DNA of 64,000 nucleotides, taken from the NCBI GenBank assembly GCA_028583605.1, contig CM053328.1, positions 14,815,107-14,879,106 of the forward strand, given 5' to 3'. The first letter of the stretch is position 1; the number at the start of each line of letters is the position of its first letter. Both the position numbers and the translations under genes were made by a program. Positions 53,833-64,000 of the stretch are shown one piece after another. Source of the DNA: Dastarcus helophoroides (Eukaryota > Arthropoda > Insecta > Coleoptera > Bothrideridae). The notes under the pieces were generated by a model that was given only the letters and a program-made list of their open reading frames with translations, was not told the origin of the DNA and did no database searches.

Positions 53833-55301
53833 AGAGCATTACAGACAACTCTGGTATGATGAAAACACAGATGAAACAACGATTCAAGAAGAAAACTTAA
53901 AAGATCTGGATGGCATAGAGTTAGCTGAACTGACTGAAGCTTCTAAACCTACCAAAAACAGAAAAGCGACAGGCATAGATGGCATAAATACCGAATTATG
54001 GAAACATGGCGGACTAATGTTGCACCTGGGACTATTACACCTATAACGAATGTTGGAAAACTATTATTATTCCTGACAACTGGAGAAGGGCAAAAGTAAC
54101 CTCATTGTTTAAAAAAATCTCATTGTTTAAAAAAAGCGACAAAAACAGTCCTCAAAACTATCGTGGAATTAGTTTATTAGATAAGGCTTATAAAATTTGT
54201 GCCAGAATAGTAAATAACAGATTAAAAGTAATTTCAGATGAGTTAATAGACAAAGAAATAGGTTTTAGAAAAACCAGATCAACAATAGATGGAATATTTA
54301 CGATACAACAAATCATAGAAAAACACAGATAATACAACAGAGAAACCCACATAAGTTTTATAGACTTGGAGAAAGCTTTTGACAACGTAAACAGGTGCAA
54401 ATTATGGAACATTGTGGAGGAACAGGGATATAAAAGACACTTAGCGAACGATACAAAGTCATATATTAACGCCACAATCCTAGTAGATATAGACGGAACA
54501 CTAAGTAAACAAATAACATCGCTAACTCTCTTCAACAAATACTTAGACAAATGAAATGTTCTACAGGAATATACCTAGATCGGAATACCATCTTAAACTC
54601 CCTTTCATATGCCGATGACCTACCACTTTTTGCAGAAACAGAAGACGATATACAAAGACACATGTATACCTTACAAAATATCTGACAAGGATTCGACATG
54701 AAAATATCAACAAATAAAACTAAGAGTATGACTTTCTCAGGTAAATTCCTAGTCAGAACAAAAATAATTGTAAATAATACAGTATTGGAACAGGGGAAAC
54801 ATTTTAAATATTTTGGTTGCGATGTGTCATATGATCGACGTAGAAGAAAAACTTAAATTCATTCATAATTGCGGAACTATTAGTAGAACATTAAAAAATA
54901 AAATAAGAAAAGATACACAAATAAAATTTTATAAGACAATATCTGTCCCAATTCTAGCGAAACATGGATAACGACAAAAAATAAGACAGAATACAAGCAC
55001 AAGAAATAAAATTTCTTAGGAGAGTGAAAGGTTGCACAAAACTGGATAGAATAAGAAATAGAGATACAAGAACAGAGTTTTAATCGTTTATATCTTTGAT
55101 ATAAACGATAAAATAACACAAACTAAAATTAAGTGGAAAGAACATCTAGAACGAATGAAGGAAAAAAGGTTGCCTGCCAAAGCAAGATTTTATAGATGTA
55201 TTGGAAGAAGAAGTATTGGTAGGCCAAGAAAAAGATGGGTATCGCAACAAGCAATAATGCCTAAGACCTGAAGTGAAGAAAAATAAGAAGAAGAAGATAA
55301 T
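53833..55301 (+). pseudogene. Second non-LTR retrotransposon family (LINE family B), RT region
   Basis: In order: EHYRQLWYDENTDETTIQEE, LTEASKPTKNRKATGIDGIN (entry to the palm), ..KNSPQNYRGISLLDKAYKI.. (54140-54200), ..IDKEIGFRKTRSTIDGIFTI.. (54250-54310), SFIDLEKAFDNVNRCKLW (motif A), SYADDLPLFAE (catalytic YADD, 54608-54619), MKISTNKTKSMTFSGKFL, and near the end GRPRKRWVSQQ (about 55212). The 3' end runs into gaagaagaaga, a short simple-repeat tail. Frame breaks are numerous. Sequence differs from family A; it resembles the RTE/RTE-like endonuclease-RT elements common in insects, but the clade is not certain. No EN domain is seen upstream, so it is 5'-truncated. Confidence 0.85.
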
Positions 55302-55372
55302 CAATATATAATTATTTTAATTCAACAAGATGCCTTTTGTTCCTTTTGTGAAAAATATTTACCATTCATTTT

Positions 55373-55394
55373 CCCCCCCCCCCCCCCCCCCCCC
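55373..55394 (+). repeat. Homopolymer of 22 C
   Basis: An uninterrupted run of 22 cytosines in otherwise AT-rich DNA, just after the LINE family B tail. It may be a real mononucleotide repeat or a sequencing/assembly artefact. Confidence 0.95.
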
Positions 55395-55718
55395 AACAAA
55401 TGTTGATACATCAATGAATTTTAAGCCAAATAATCAGCATTAAAAATGCCAAAACGACAAAACCAAACTATAACTTTTAAAATATATTGTTTTGAAATTA
55501 GTAAGGATTAAGAATAAAGTTTGCAATATTATATACTTTTTGAAGAATGCAGTATGAAAGTCATTTCCTGCACTTGCATATCCGTTTTTATGAAGACATT
55601 TATAACATTTTAACAATAAATTGCGTCAAATGTGCATAAAATTAGAAGAAGTGTAAATGTTTCTGCATAAGAAATCCCAGTCCATTAAACCCTTGGCATT
55701 TTTTAAAATTTTGAAATA

Positions 55719-56382
55719 CGAGGTTATATCAAATATGAACCGGAATTTGTTTTAAAAAGTTTATTGGTACAAGATACATATATGAAAGTTATTAACCATT
55801 TTTCTGCATAATCTCTTGATTTTGTTATGCATTTTCCCAAACAGATTGGGAGTTTTTTAATACCATCATCACCAAAAGAAGGGAGGCGCGTTTGCAGCCA
55901 ATTGTTCACAAATGTCTCAGCAGCATCATCATGAAATCGCTCACCTCCTAAAGCTTCTAGAGACTATATGGAGGGTGTTCTAATGTTGCCCAATGCATTT
56001 TCTCTCATTTTTGATGTGTCAGATTGGCTGAGTGGAGGTGGGGAGCAAAATCGTGAAGCAAATTCACATTTCTGACAAAAAATTTGCGCCTCTTCCGCTG
56101 ATATGCACGTTTTGCTTCACCCAATAGCCGCCGCCAGTAGTAGGCAGCATTAATTGTACGACGTTTATGCGGAAAATCGATGTGCGCAAAAGACGTTGAA
56201 CAGCGTTAATCTTGTCCGCAATCACACTGGTCCGAGGACGACGGGCTTGGGATTAATTTTCAATTTGAGTTCGTCCTTCCAAAAATTTTTTGTAACATTC
56301 ATACACTTGAGTTTTCTTCAATCAAGTATTTCCAAACATGGCGACATGATAGAAATTCCGGTTCATATTTGATTTACCCTGG
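55719..56382 (-). mobile_element. mariner-2 family, internally deleted copy
   Basis: The ends, CGAGGTTATATCAAATATG on the left and (read inward) CCAGGGTAAATCAAATATG on the right, are inverted repeats flanked by TA (55717-55718 and 56383-56384). On the minus strand the N-terminal part (..YKKFLEGRTQIENK.., ..RPRTSVIADKINAVQRL) is joined to the C-terminal part (..NNWLQTRLPSFGDDGIKKLP, CITKSRDYAEKW) with the catalytic centre removed. It is the same family as the element at 59922-61836. Length is 664 bp against about 1266 bp for the uninterrupted relative. Confidence 0.87.
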
Positions 56383-56387
56383 TATAA

Positions 56388-57588
56388 GGGTGGTGCTGAG
56401 GTAATGGGCCAAATTTAATGGGTAGATTTCTGAAGAAAAAATATTACGATTTAGCTAAACTTTCCTTAGTCCAAAAGTTGATAGTTAAAGAGATACAGGA
56501 TGTTAAATGTGAAAAATTATTTTAGTTTATTTTCATTTATTTCTCAATAAATGCTAACAGCTCTGCAAAATTATAGGGTTTGAGTTTTTCTGAGTCGACG
56601 AATTTAAATTCGTTTTCAGTTTAGTTGTACTGCATAGAGGGCGCCACCTGCAATAAATTGAGTATGTTAGAAACGACATAACTTTTTTTATGTTAAGATA
56701 TTTTATTTTTGATACTTAATTCTAATTTTTCAATATTTTTTACATAAAGAAGGTATACTTTAGGGTAGTATCCATCTTGCACCGTTCTCGAGATACTTAA
56801 CTTTGAAGCTTCCAATGCCCATAGTTGAAATAAATTTAAATAAATTGGATATGTCAAAAACAAGGGTTTATAATAGAATTAATAATTGCAATCAACGATA
56901 AAATAGAACATTCATAGAAGCACAAACCCCAACATTTTGCAGAGTTATTAACATTTATTAACAAAATAAAAAAAACTGAAACAATATTTCACATTTAATC
57001 TGTATCTTTTTAACTATCCACTTTTTGACTAAACTAACAATAAGTAGGGCTAAATCGAAATATTTTTACCTTTGTAAGCTACCTATGCATTTTGGTCCAT
57101 TACCTCAGAGCCACTAAATTATTTTACTCAATTCAACTACTACTATTGGAAGCTTCAAAGCCAAATATCTCGAAAACTATTAAAGTTTGTTGCTACTTTC
57201 TTAAAGTATAACTTTTTTCTATAGAAAATGTTGGCAAAAAAGAATTTAATACCAAAAATAAGATATCTAAACGTAAAAAAATAATTACGTCGTTTTTAAC
57301 ATACTCAATCTATCGCACTCAATCTATCGCAGGTGGCGCCCTCTATGAAGTATAACTAAACTGAAAGAGAATTTATATTCTTCGACTCAGAAAAGCCCAA
57401 ATTCCAGAATTTTGCAGAGTTATTAGCATTTATTAAAAAATAGTTGAAAATAAACTAAAATTATATTTCACATTTAACACTCTGTATCTCTTTAACTATT
57501 AATTTTTGGATAAGTTTAGCTAAATCGTAAAATTTTTACCTTAGAAAATTACCCATGAATTTTGGTCCATTACCTCGGGACCACCCTG
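56388..57588. mobile_element. Foldback / long-TIR element with TATA target duplication
   Basis: The left arm starting gggtggtgctgaggtaatgg is repeated inverted on the right, ending tacctcgggaccaccctg at 57588; the arms run for about 460 bp (56388-56850 and 57125-57588). Both share ggcgccacctgc and other recognisable words. TATA flanks both sides (56383-56386 and 57589-57592). The middle holds a third copy of the end (56925-57112, ..ggtccattacctcagagccac), so it may be two elements partly fused. No transposase is encoded. It abuts the mariner at 56382 exactly. Confidence 0.75.
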
Positions 57589-57592
57589 TATA

Positions 57593-58190
57593 AACTTAGT
57601 GGCTCAAGCCACTAACGAATCCGGTTCGCCACTCGCTCCCTTTAGCCTATTTATTCGGATCGTAATTCGTTTATTTTAACTTAAATTTAACATTTTAATT
57701 TTTTTCCTAAAAAGTTAGAGAACTGAATTGAAAGTTTGTAAATTTTCGATTAGTTTTAGTTAATAACACACAATATTCTCAAAATATCTACTTTAGTGTC
57801 ACTGTTTTAAGAACAAATTAGTTTCATGTTTAAATTTAAAATATCTATTTTTTTTTGATATTTAGAACTTTTATTGGATTTTAGACAGTAGATGCTTCAA
57901 CATGAAACTCCAGATCTCTACTTACATTTCGAAATTGTAAGAAAAGCGAAAGATGTTTTGAGTTTAAAGTTAAAATTATAAATCATTTACAGAAGTTTTA
58001 GTCATTTCTCTAATTTTCCACTACTACTACACTGAAGTGATTAAAAAATGAATCATAAAGGATGAAAAAATTTTACATTAGAATGTATTATTAACCTAAA
58101 TAATAACATATTGAAATGTTTGCATATTTTGCATGTTTATCAATCAGCAAATTATTATACACATTAATGGTACAAATACGAATCATTAAC
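57593..58190. other. AT-rich noncoding DNA, no gene seen
   Basis: A short GC-richer start (57600-57660) is followed by AT-rich words; no reading frame or element end is recognised. Confidence 0.35.
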
Positions 58191-58740
58191 AGCTGAACTT
58201 ACTTACTTTGCCCATTTATTGTTATTTTATTGTACACTATCTACGCTCCTTCCTTGAGCTTCGACAATTTCCTACTTCGATGCAATTTAAAGAAAATTTT
58301 CGTTATTATTCGACGCTCTCTTTTCATATGATTCGCTTTAATAGCTTTTCCACATTGTTCATTTTTATTGTCGTTTTTATAAAACCGAAGCCGCAACAAT
58401 TGCAAAAGATTACGAAACGCTTTTCTACTTCGTCTATTGTTCTATGTACGCATATTTGAAGAAAAAAAGCAACAAAGGCCACAGATATGTTAATTCGGGG
58501 AATTTCTATTGGCTTATCAAGTCGGTATTTTTGCGGAATGATAATGGTCGACGACGGTTCTCATTACTTCATTTATTTCTCATGGTCGATTTTAATTGGC
58601 GGAAATTATACAACAATGGGAAATATATAATAGATTTCGGGCATACACTCCCGCTGAATACTAATTGGAAATTATGCCAATTTGAAATCGTATGAATTCA
58701 ATTCGTTGAACACCAACCGCAATGATTGTCTAATGTTTAT
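58191..58740. promoter_or_regulatory. Candidate conserved noncoding element
   Basis: A 550-bp island with normal complexity, dense in cctttattgtt/attgttc (HMG/Sox-like) words, gccaatttgaaatcg and ggtcgattttaattggcgg, and free of the AT array words. Two overlapping frames of 83 residues cross it but have no recognisable domains. I favour regulatory or other unique DNA over coding. Confidence 0.28.
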
Positions 58741-59919
58741 TTATATAAAGTTAACTGAACACGAATTTTGTATAGTATATAAATACTTTTACTCAACTTA
58801 AATAATAATTGAAAGTTTAAACGTGAAACTCTGCGAGAGAAAATAGTAGAAAATCTAATTAAAAAAAAGGTTAAAATATCCAACGAAAGTTAAAATGTCT
58901 TTGCCCTAGAATTAAAAAAAAGATAATTAAAAGTGTAAACTTCGAATTTTGAAAAAATTTCGACAAAACAACTTTCATTTTATTTAAAAAATTCTCAAAT
59001 TGCTAACTAAAGAAAAATGATCGAAATAATGAATTCGTAATTTTAAAAGTCAACACTGAAACAATTTAACAAAACAGGGAAACACTGAAACAGTAAACTC
59101 GAAATTTTAAAGAATACAAATCTATTTTTAAAAATCTGGATGAATGATTTTAAACTAGAAAGAATGAAATCAAAAGTTCAAAAATTAATAATGTCATAAA
59201 CAATTTAAAATGTTGTTCTCGAAATTATGAAGACAAATATCAAAAAAAATTTATTTAAATGCCGCTAGGTAAATGTTGCCTTTTAAGCAGATTAAAATAT
59301 AGAATGAAAATGTCTAAAAAGTGTGGAATTATTAGCAAAATTTATTCGAATTCTCGTAATTTTGCATTCCTTATTTTTAAACTCGAAAAAAAGTTAATAT
59401 TTCGACATTTTGAAAAATTATTTGGATTTTATTTCGAAAAAATTAAAAATATCAGTAACTATTTTTCCTGAAATTTTGACTTATTATTAAATATTAAGGT
59501 CTCACATTTCTAGATTTTTTTTAATTCCCAAATTTTGACATATTCGAAACCTCAAATGGTAAGCAATCAATTTTTTTTCTCAAAACATTCATTTTTTGGG
59601 GCGAAATTAATTTTTTTATAAAACAGTTAAAATATAAAAAGTAACATGTAACTCTAATGAATAAGCCCGCTTCTTTGACTTCTTGTAAAGTTGGACTTCA
59701 GTCTCGACCTTTAAGCAAGTGCAATTATTTTAGTTTCACACTAAAAATTTTGAAGTACATTTAGACATTTTACTTTTTTCGATAAACCCCAAGTTTTTCG
59801 CGTAGTTTTGTCAAAAATTGAGTAAAGATTAACTAGAAATTTTATTCATTTTCAACCCAGTTTCAGAAATTTTGAATGTAAATTTCAGAATCAACGGTAA
59901 AATTTCATTTTTAAATTTG
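58741..59919. other. AT-rich degenerate DNA, no gene seen
   Basis: Same A/T vocabulary as the arrays, mixed polarity; the 70-residue frame at 59259-59471 is Lys/Phe/Ile-rich and not recognised. Confidence 0.4.
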
Positions 59920-60071
59920 TACGAGGTTAAATCAAATATAAACCGAAATTTCTATCATGAAGCCATGAGGGCGTCGGGAGTGTGCGCATACTCTTAGACA
60001 TTAGGTGGGGATATAACGTGACTTCCTGTGCTCAAGCGAATTGCGTTCTCGCCGTTTGTCAATTGTAAATA

Positions 60072-60714
60072 CCAGAGACTAAATAGACTGAACGTTTCAA
60101 TGTTATCTCATGCGTACAGTTGAAGCTAAAATCCGGGGAAGTGGGGAGGTGCATTTCACTACTCTTTGATATGGTCGGATTAAGTAAAATTTATAAATAC
60201 GAAACTTGCCGCGTAACGGTTCTAACGATTTAGATGAAACTTTAGAATTAGGGGCTTTTGGACCAATAGGATAATTTTTATAAGTGCTTTTTGGTAAAAG
60301 TTCAGGAGAACTATTTTCAAAGACATCTTGGTTTAATAGTAAAATAATTTTCTTTCAATACGCGACGCCTGTGTACAATATTGTTAAGCCGGTGCTGTAA
60401 ACACGTCATGATTGCAGTGAAATGGCGACGCGCGCACGCCGATAATTGAATATTTATATAATTTATTTTTACCTACCCAAAGAATGAAACTCTTGATTTT
60501 TCTTCACTAATGTGTTCACTGAGGTTTCAACAATGATCCACAATACACTTCCCCATATTTACAGCCCATTTTCTTTAAAAAAAACCGATGTTATCTTCGC
60601 AAAGGTCTGTCAAATAATAAGAGGGCATTGCGAGCTAGATGGAGCTAGGCTTTCGCCAGGCTTTCAACTGGCTTCACTGCTTACCGTGTTAGGTTCAGTC
60701 TATTTAGTCTCTGG
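60072..60714. mobile_element. Unclassified 643-bp MITE nested in mariner-2
   Basis: Perfect 22-bp terminal inverted repeats, CCAGAGACTAAATAGACTGA plus AC at 60072-60093 and the complement at 60693-60714, are flanked by a 6-bp direct repeat taaata (60066-60071 and 60715-60720). The interior encodes no transposase; the 95-residue frame (60512-60799) crosses the right boundary and is not a gene. A 6-bp duplication does not fit mariner (TA), Harbinger (3 bp), piggyBac (TTAA) or hAT (8 bp), so the superfamily is open. Confidence 0.85.
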
Positions 60715-60724
60715 TAAATACATA

Positions 60725-61757
60725 CAACCAGTGAGCAAGAGGTTCTTCCTCACGTTACGCAGCGCATTATTATTAAATTTCTTGCCGTTGAAGGTGTAGA
60801 GCCCGCCGAAATTCTTCGTAGACTAGAACCAAAGTTTAAGAAAACATGTGTATAAATGGCACAACAAAGTTTTGGAAGGACGAACTATTGTTGAAAATAA
60901 ACCTTATATTCGTCGTCCTCTAACCATTGTGGGTGCGAACAAGATTAACGCTGTTCAGCATCTTTTGGAAGGTGATCGTCGTTTAACTGATGGTGAAATT
61001 GCAGCTCAGATAGGGATAAGCTTTGGGAGTGCTCAATCCATCATTACCATGAGCTGGGTACCGAAAAATTTATGTCAGGTGGGTACCCCGTCTTTTGACT
61101 GAAGAACAGAAACAACAACGTCTAGAGATTTGCCAGCGCCATCTTGGACGTTTTCAACGTGAAGGTGATGGTTTTTTGCAATGTATTTTTACGTGTGATG
61201 GGACTTGGGTCAACCATTACACCTCTGAATTTCAACAAGCAAGGATGGAGTGAAGAAAAAAGGGGAAAGGTGCAACCATCAAGGCAAAACCCACCTCTCA
61301 GCTGGAAAGGTCCTTGCGACCGTGTTTTGGGATTTTAAAGAAATTATGCACGTCAATTTTCTGCATGAAGGTCGTTCGGGTAATGTTGCCTACTACTTCC
61401 AGCTTTTGGATAAAGCCAAACGTGCAAATTGGTGGAAGAGGCGCTAATTTTTGCTTCACAACAATGCCCGCCTCCACTGAGCCAATCTGACACATCAAAC
61501 ATTAGAGGAAATGCATTTGGGCAATGTTAGAACACCCTCCTTATAGTCCTGACTTATCACCATGTGATTATCATATGTTTAGGCCACTAAAAGAGGCTCT
61601 AGGAGGTGAGCAATTTCATGATGATACTGCTGTTGAGACATTTGTGCGCAGCTGGCAGCAAACACGCCTTCTTTCTTTTGATGATGATGGCATTAAGTGA
61701 CTCCCAATCCGTTGGGAAAAATGCATAATAAAATCAGGAGATTATGTAGAAAAATAG
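60725..61757 (+). pseudogene. mariner transposase (mariner-2, degenerate)
   Basis: Read through frameshifts it gives EQEVLPHVTQRIIIKF.., EPAEILRRLEPKF, KWHNKVLEGRTIVENK.., ..GEIAAQIGISFGSAQSII (helix-turn-helix), and WVPRLLTEEQKQQRLEIC. FTCDGTWV (first Asp kept) is followed by VFWDFKEIMHVNFLHEG, then HNNARLH, in which the second catalytic Asp is changed to Asn, and YSPDLSPCDYHMF (third Asp kept). The C-terminus ends ..GDYVEK at 61757. At least four frame breaks are present, as well as the lost Asp, so it is inactive. The resemblance to the transposase part of SETMAR reflects shared mariner ancestry; there is no SET domain. Confidence 0.9.
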
Positions 61758-61836
61758 TTAACAACTTTCATATATATGTATCTTGTACCAATAAATTTTT
61801 AAAAACAAATCCTGGTTCATATTTGATTAATCCCCG

Positions 61837-63537
61837 TAATTTCCAGTTTTTAAAAAATTTTGAATTTTATTTCGAAATTTTAAGTTTAAAAACAAATCAG
61901 AATTTTTAAATTTAGAATCCATATTTTAGGGAAAAGGATAAATATTTTGAATTTAAATCGATATTCAGCAGTTCATGGAAAAATCTAAATTTATCAAAAA
62001 CAGTTTATTGGCAAAAATCGGATTCAGGCTTATCGTCCGTCGATGAATAAAATGAAATTATGAGATGCAAATGAGAATCACATATGTATACTAGTAAGTT
62101 AAAAAAATATCTTACTTTCAGAAAACACTCTACATTTAAAAACATTGTCGAATTTTCGAGTTAAATTTTATATTTAAATTTTGAATCTTAAGTAAAAAGT
62201 TGAAATTTTGAGAAAAATTTAAAATATCCGGTACTTTTGTTAGAATTTCCACCTGAAAAGTTATTTTTTAAATTTTTGAGATGAGGGGAAATATTTTAAG
62301 TTCTCAGGTAATAAAAAATGAGAAAAAGTGAAAATTTTGAGAAAAACCTTCGAGATTCAACACTTTAATCTCAAAATTTTCACTTTTTTTAGAATAACTT
62401 AATGTTTAGACTTTAAAACTGAAAGTAAGAATCTACAAGCTTTTAAAAATCAGACAGCATATGTAACTTTTCTTGAATTTTCGATTTTAAATTAAAAATT
62501 TCGAATTCTTCAAATTTGGGATCACACCGAAAATAATAAGAACAAAATTTTGGATATTCGAATTCAAATTGATTTTTTTTGGATTTAAGATTTATTTCGA
62601 GACTAAAATACGAAATTAAAAAAACTAATACACTCCTAAAGATAAAAGTGATTTAATAAATTAAGTTTTTGTTGAAATTTTGTTTTTTTTTTTGTTTTAG
62701 AAATCGAATTTTTTCCTACCAGCTTTAACCTCAAGATTTTTTACTCACATTTAAGCTTTTTCTTCTTATTTCGACTTTTTTTGTGATCATAATCAAAATA
62801 GTTTCAAGGTTTCAACCAAAATTTCGTGACTAAAGCTAAAATATTGAGTTAAAAGTAAAAAATTAGTAAAAATTTATAAAAGATTTTATAATAAAAATAT
62901 TTTACAAATTTCAAGAAAATACAACAACAAAATTTCGATTTGACAGAAAAATGTAGAAAGCGCAATAATGAACAAATTTAACCAAATTAATTTATAAACT
63001 CGGATTTTTTTCGAACTTCGCAGTTTTTTCTTATAACATAGAGTTTAAACTTTTTCTTAAAACACTTTTTCTGAAAAATTTCAAAAATACTAACTTTAAG
63101 TCAAAATGTTAAAAAAAACTTTCGAATCCAATCGAAATATTTTAGAAATTTAAAGAATTTGTTCTCAAAATTTCAAAAATTTTCAGATGCAAATTTGAAA
63201 TTTCCAAATACAATTTAATAAAATATATTTAAAAAATATAAGATTTTCTCAACACTTCCTTTAAATATCAATTTTTTTCAAGACTAAATTCCTAATTTAT
63301 AAATAAAGTTTGTGGAAAAGAATGGTTTAGAAAATAATAGTTTTCTCAAAATTGATCTCACCATCCAAATTTATTAGTAAAATCGGGTTCTACATGAAAA
63401 ATCTAGAAGTTTTTGACAGAATGTAAGCAGCAAAGCTTAAAAGGAAATTTCCAAATTTACTAAACATCCTTGAAATTTCAAAATTTTATTCGGAATTTTG
63501 TTTTTTTTATTTGTAATTTTTTTGATAAAGCGGACTG
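61837..63537. other. AT-rich degenerate DNA, no gene seen
   Basis: Mixed-polarity AT array (ttgaaattttgagaaaa, tcaaaattttcac) without element ends or recognisable reading frames. Confidence 0.45.
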
Positions 63538-63980
63538 GCCCTTAGTTATTTTCAAAAATTGATATACAAGTCTTGTCCCCTGAAATTAAAAAAGATTTTA
63601 AAAAGCAAAAAATGCTCATTTCTTTGAAAAGTCGAAATGTCAAACGCAAAAATTTTAAATTTTGGTTTTGAACGAAGCCAAGTCCGGATCCAATAAAAGT
63701 GGGGCCCGATTAGATTTTTTTTGCGGCGCCATCTATTTTTTTGTTTGTTTTTGTTTTGGCTGAGCAGCTAGCAGAAATAAAATAATGTTTGTATTGTTAT
63801 CGAGTTTATATGAAAAACAAAACAAATCGAACACTTTCAATTTAACAAACGACGAAATTGCCTGAACTTGAAATACAAATCTTGTCCCCTGAAACCAAGA
63901 AAGATTAAAAACCACAACAAAGGTTGCCCTAACGTGTTTCGATAGCCAAGCTATCATCTTTAGACAGTATTTCCTTAAAA
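63538..63980 (-). mobile_element. PLE-2-type repeat relic, two pieces
   Basis: 63538-63605 (actggcccttagttatttt, acaagtcttgtcccctgaa) and 63858-63970 (gaaatacaaatcttgtcccc, ccacaacaaaggttgcc) carry the dispersed repeat also seen at 4968-5122 and 20799-20891. Between them lies GC-richer sequence (agtggggcccgattag, gcggcgcc). The relic runs close to the window edge. Confidence 0.55.
63927..63967 (-). ncRNA. Hammerhead-like motif, PLE-2-type repeat (mutated core)
   Basis: The minus strand reads CUAAAGA (G5 changed to A from CUGAAGA), an extra U, stem II GAUAGC..GCUAUC, GAAAC, a two-base AC spacer, GUU (an allowed NUH triplet), then AGGGC. The core change should abolish cleavage, but stem III and stem I 3' arm are better kept than in the sister copy at 20850-20891. 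Confidence 0.45.
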
Positions 63981-64000
63981 CACTTTTTCATAAAAATTTC

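Larger units (their letters stand above)
59922..61836 (+). mobile_element. mariner-2 transposon containing a nested MITE
   Basis: The ends, CGAGGTTAAATCAAATATA and (inward from the right) CGGGGATTAATCAAATATG, are inverted repeats, each flanked by TA (59920-59921 and 61837-61838). The outer length is 1915 bp; removing the nested 643-bp element and one 6-bp duplication leaves 1266 bp, the normal mariner size. It encodes a broken mariner transposase on the + strand after the insertion. Confidence 0.92.

Noticed and set aside
56925..57112. Independent third transposon inside the foldback
   Set aside because: It is a copy of the same end as the outer arms, better read as partial duplication or fusion of two members.
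60512..60799. 95-residue frame at the right side of the nested MITE
   Set aside because: It crosses the MITE boundary into mariner sequence, so it cannot be an original gene.
60848..61757. Possible host SETMAR-like gene
   Set aside because: Only mariner transposase is present, without a SET domain, between mariner TIRs and TA duplications.
1..64000. tRNA or rRNA genes and tRNA-derived SINEs
   Set aside because: No A-box/B-box pair with cloverleaf potential or rRNA-like segment was found by eye; a dedicated tRNA scan would be decisive.

Overview
This is a gene-poor, strongly AT-rich stretch of animal nuclear DNA, very probably from an arthropod and most likely an insect. The reasons are the repeat content (mariner, PIF/Harbinger and hAT-like DNA transposons, Jockey/CR1-like and another non-LTR retrotransposon, and Penelope-like elements with GIY-YIG endonucleases) and the absence of compact operon-like coding. 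I found no intact host protein-coding gene. Every recognisable protein belongs to a mobile element or a broken repeated gene, and most long reading frames are low-complexity F/K/N/S/L translations of AT-rich repeat.

Layout. 1-255: 3' end of a LINE (family A). 2.3-5.1 kb: CTTG/CAAG-rich hairpin tracts, then a minus-strand Penelope-like (PLE-2) GIY-YIG remnant and a foldback. 5.38-6.65 kb: a complete but frameshifted mariner. 7.15-7.59 kb: LINE family A tail. 7.78-8.1 kb: PLE relic with a canonical-looking hammerhead ribozyme core on the minus strand. 8.23-11.24 kb: the best-preserved element, a nearly intact Penelope-like element (PLE-1) with 13-bp target duplications, small hammerhead motifs and one main open frame broken by one frameshift and one stop; it sits inside an older hAT-like element. 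11.5-20.4 kb: degenerate AT-rich arrays broken by islands of ordinary complexity, one with a perfect splice-donor consensus near 15.1 kb. 20.45-22.04 kb: decayed Harbinger invaded by a LINE tail and a PLE relic. 22.5-25.57 kb: probable unclassified transposon with repeated tgacaattactgg motifs, invaded by a LINE. 27.1-27.5 kb: cysteine-rich repeated-family gene with one premature stop. 28.2-44 kb: mostly AT-rich arrays, with islands that look like conserved noncoding DNA at about 34 and 41 kb and an interrupted minisatellite at 42-44 kb. 44.4-51.6 kb: the 5' part of LINE family A on the plus strand and a long truncated copy on the minus strand, with two PLE scars. 53.8-55.3 kb: a different LINE. 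55.7-57.6 kb: a deletion-derivative mariner abutting a foldback element. 58.2-58.7 kb: another noncoding island. 59.9-61.8 kb: a mariner carrying a 643-bp unclassified MITE with 22-bp perfect terminal repeats and 6-bp target duplications. 63.5-63.98 kb: PLE-2-type relic.

The strongest recurring theme is Penelope-like elements and self-cleaving RNA motifs: hammerhead-like cores occur at about 7.8, 8.3, 11.15, 20.87 and 63.95 kb, from at least three sequence families. The second theme is an AT-rich degenerate repeat (unit about 18-22 nt, roughly AAAAGTCGAAATTTT) that covers much of the window in blocks of opposite strand polarity. All family assignments come from reading motifs by eye; no search was run.
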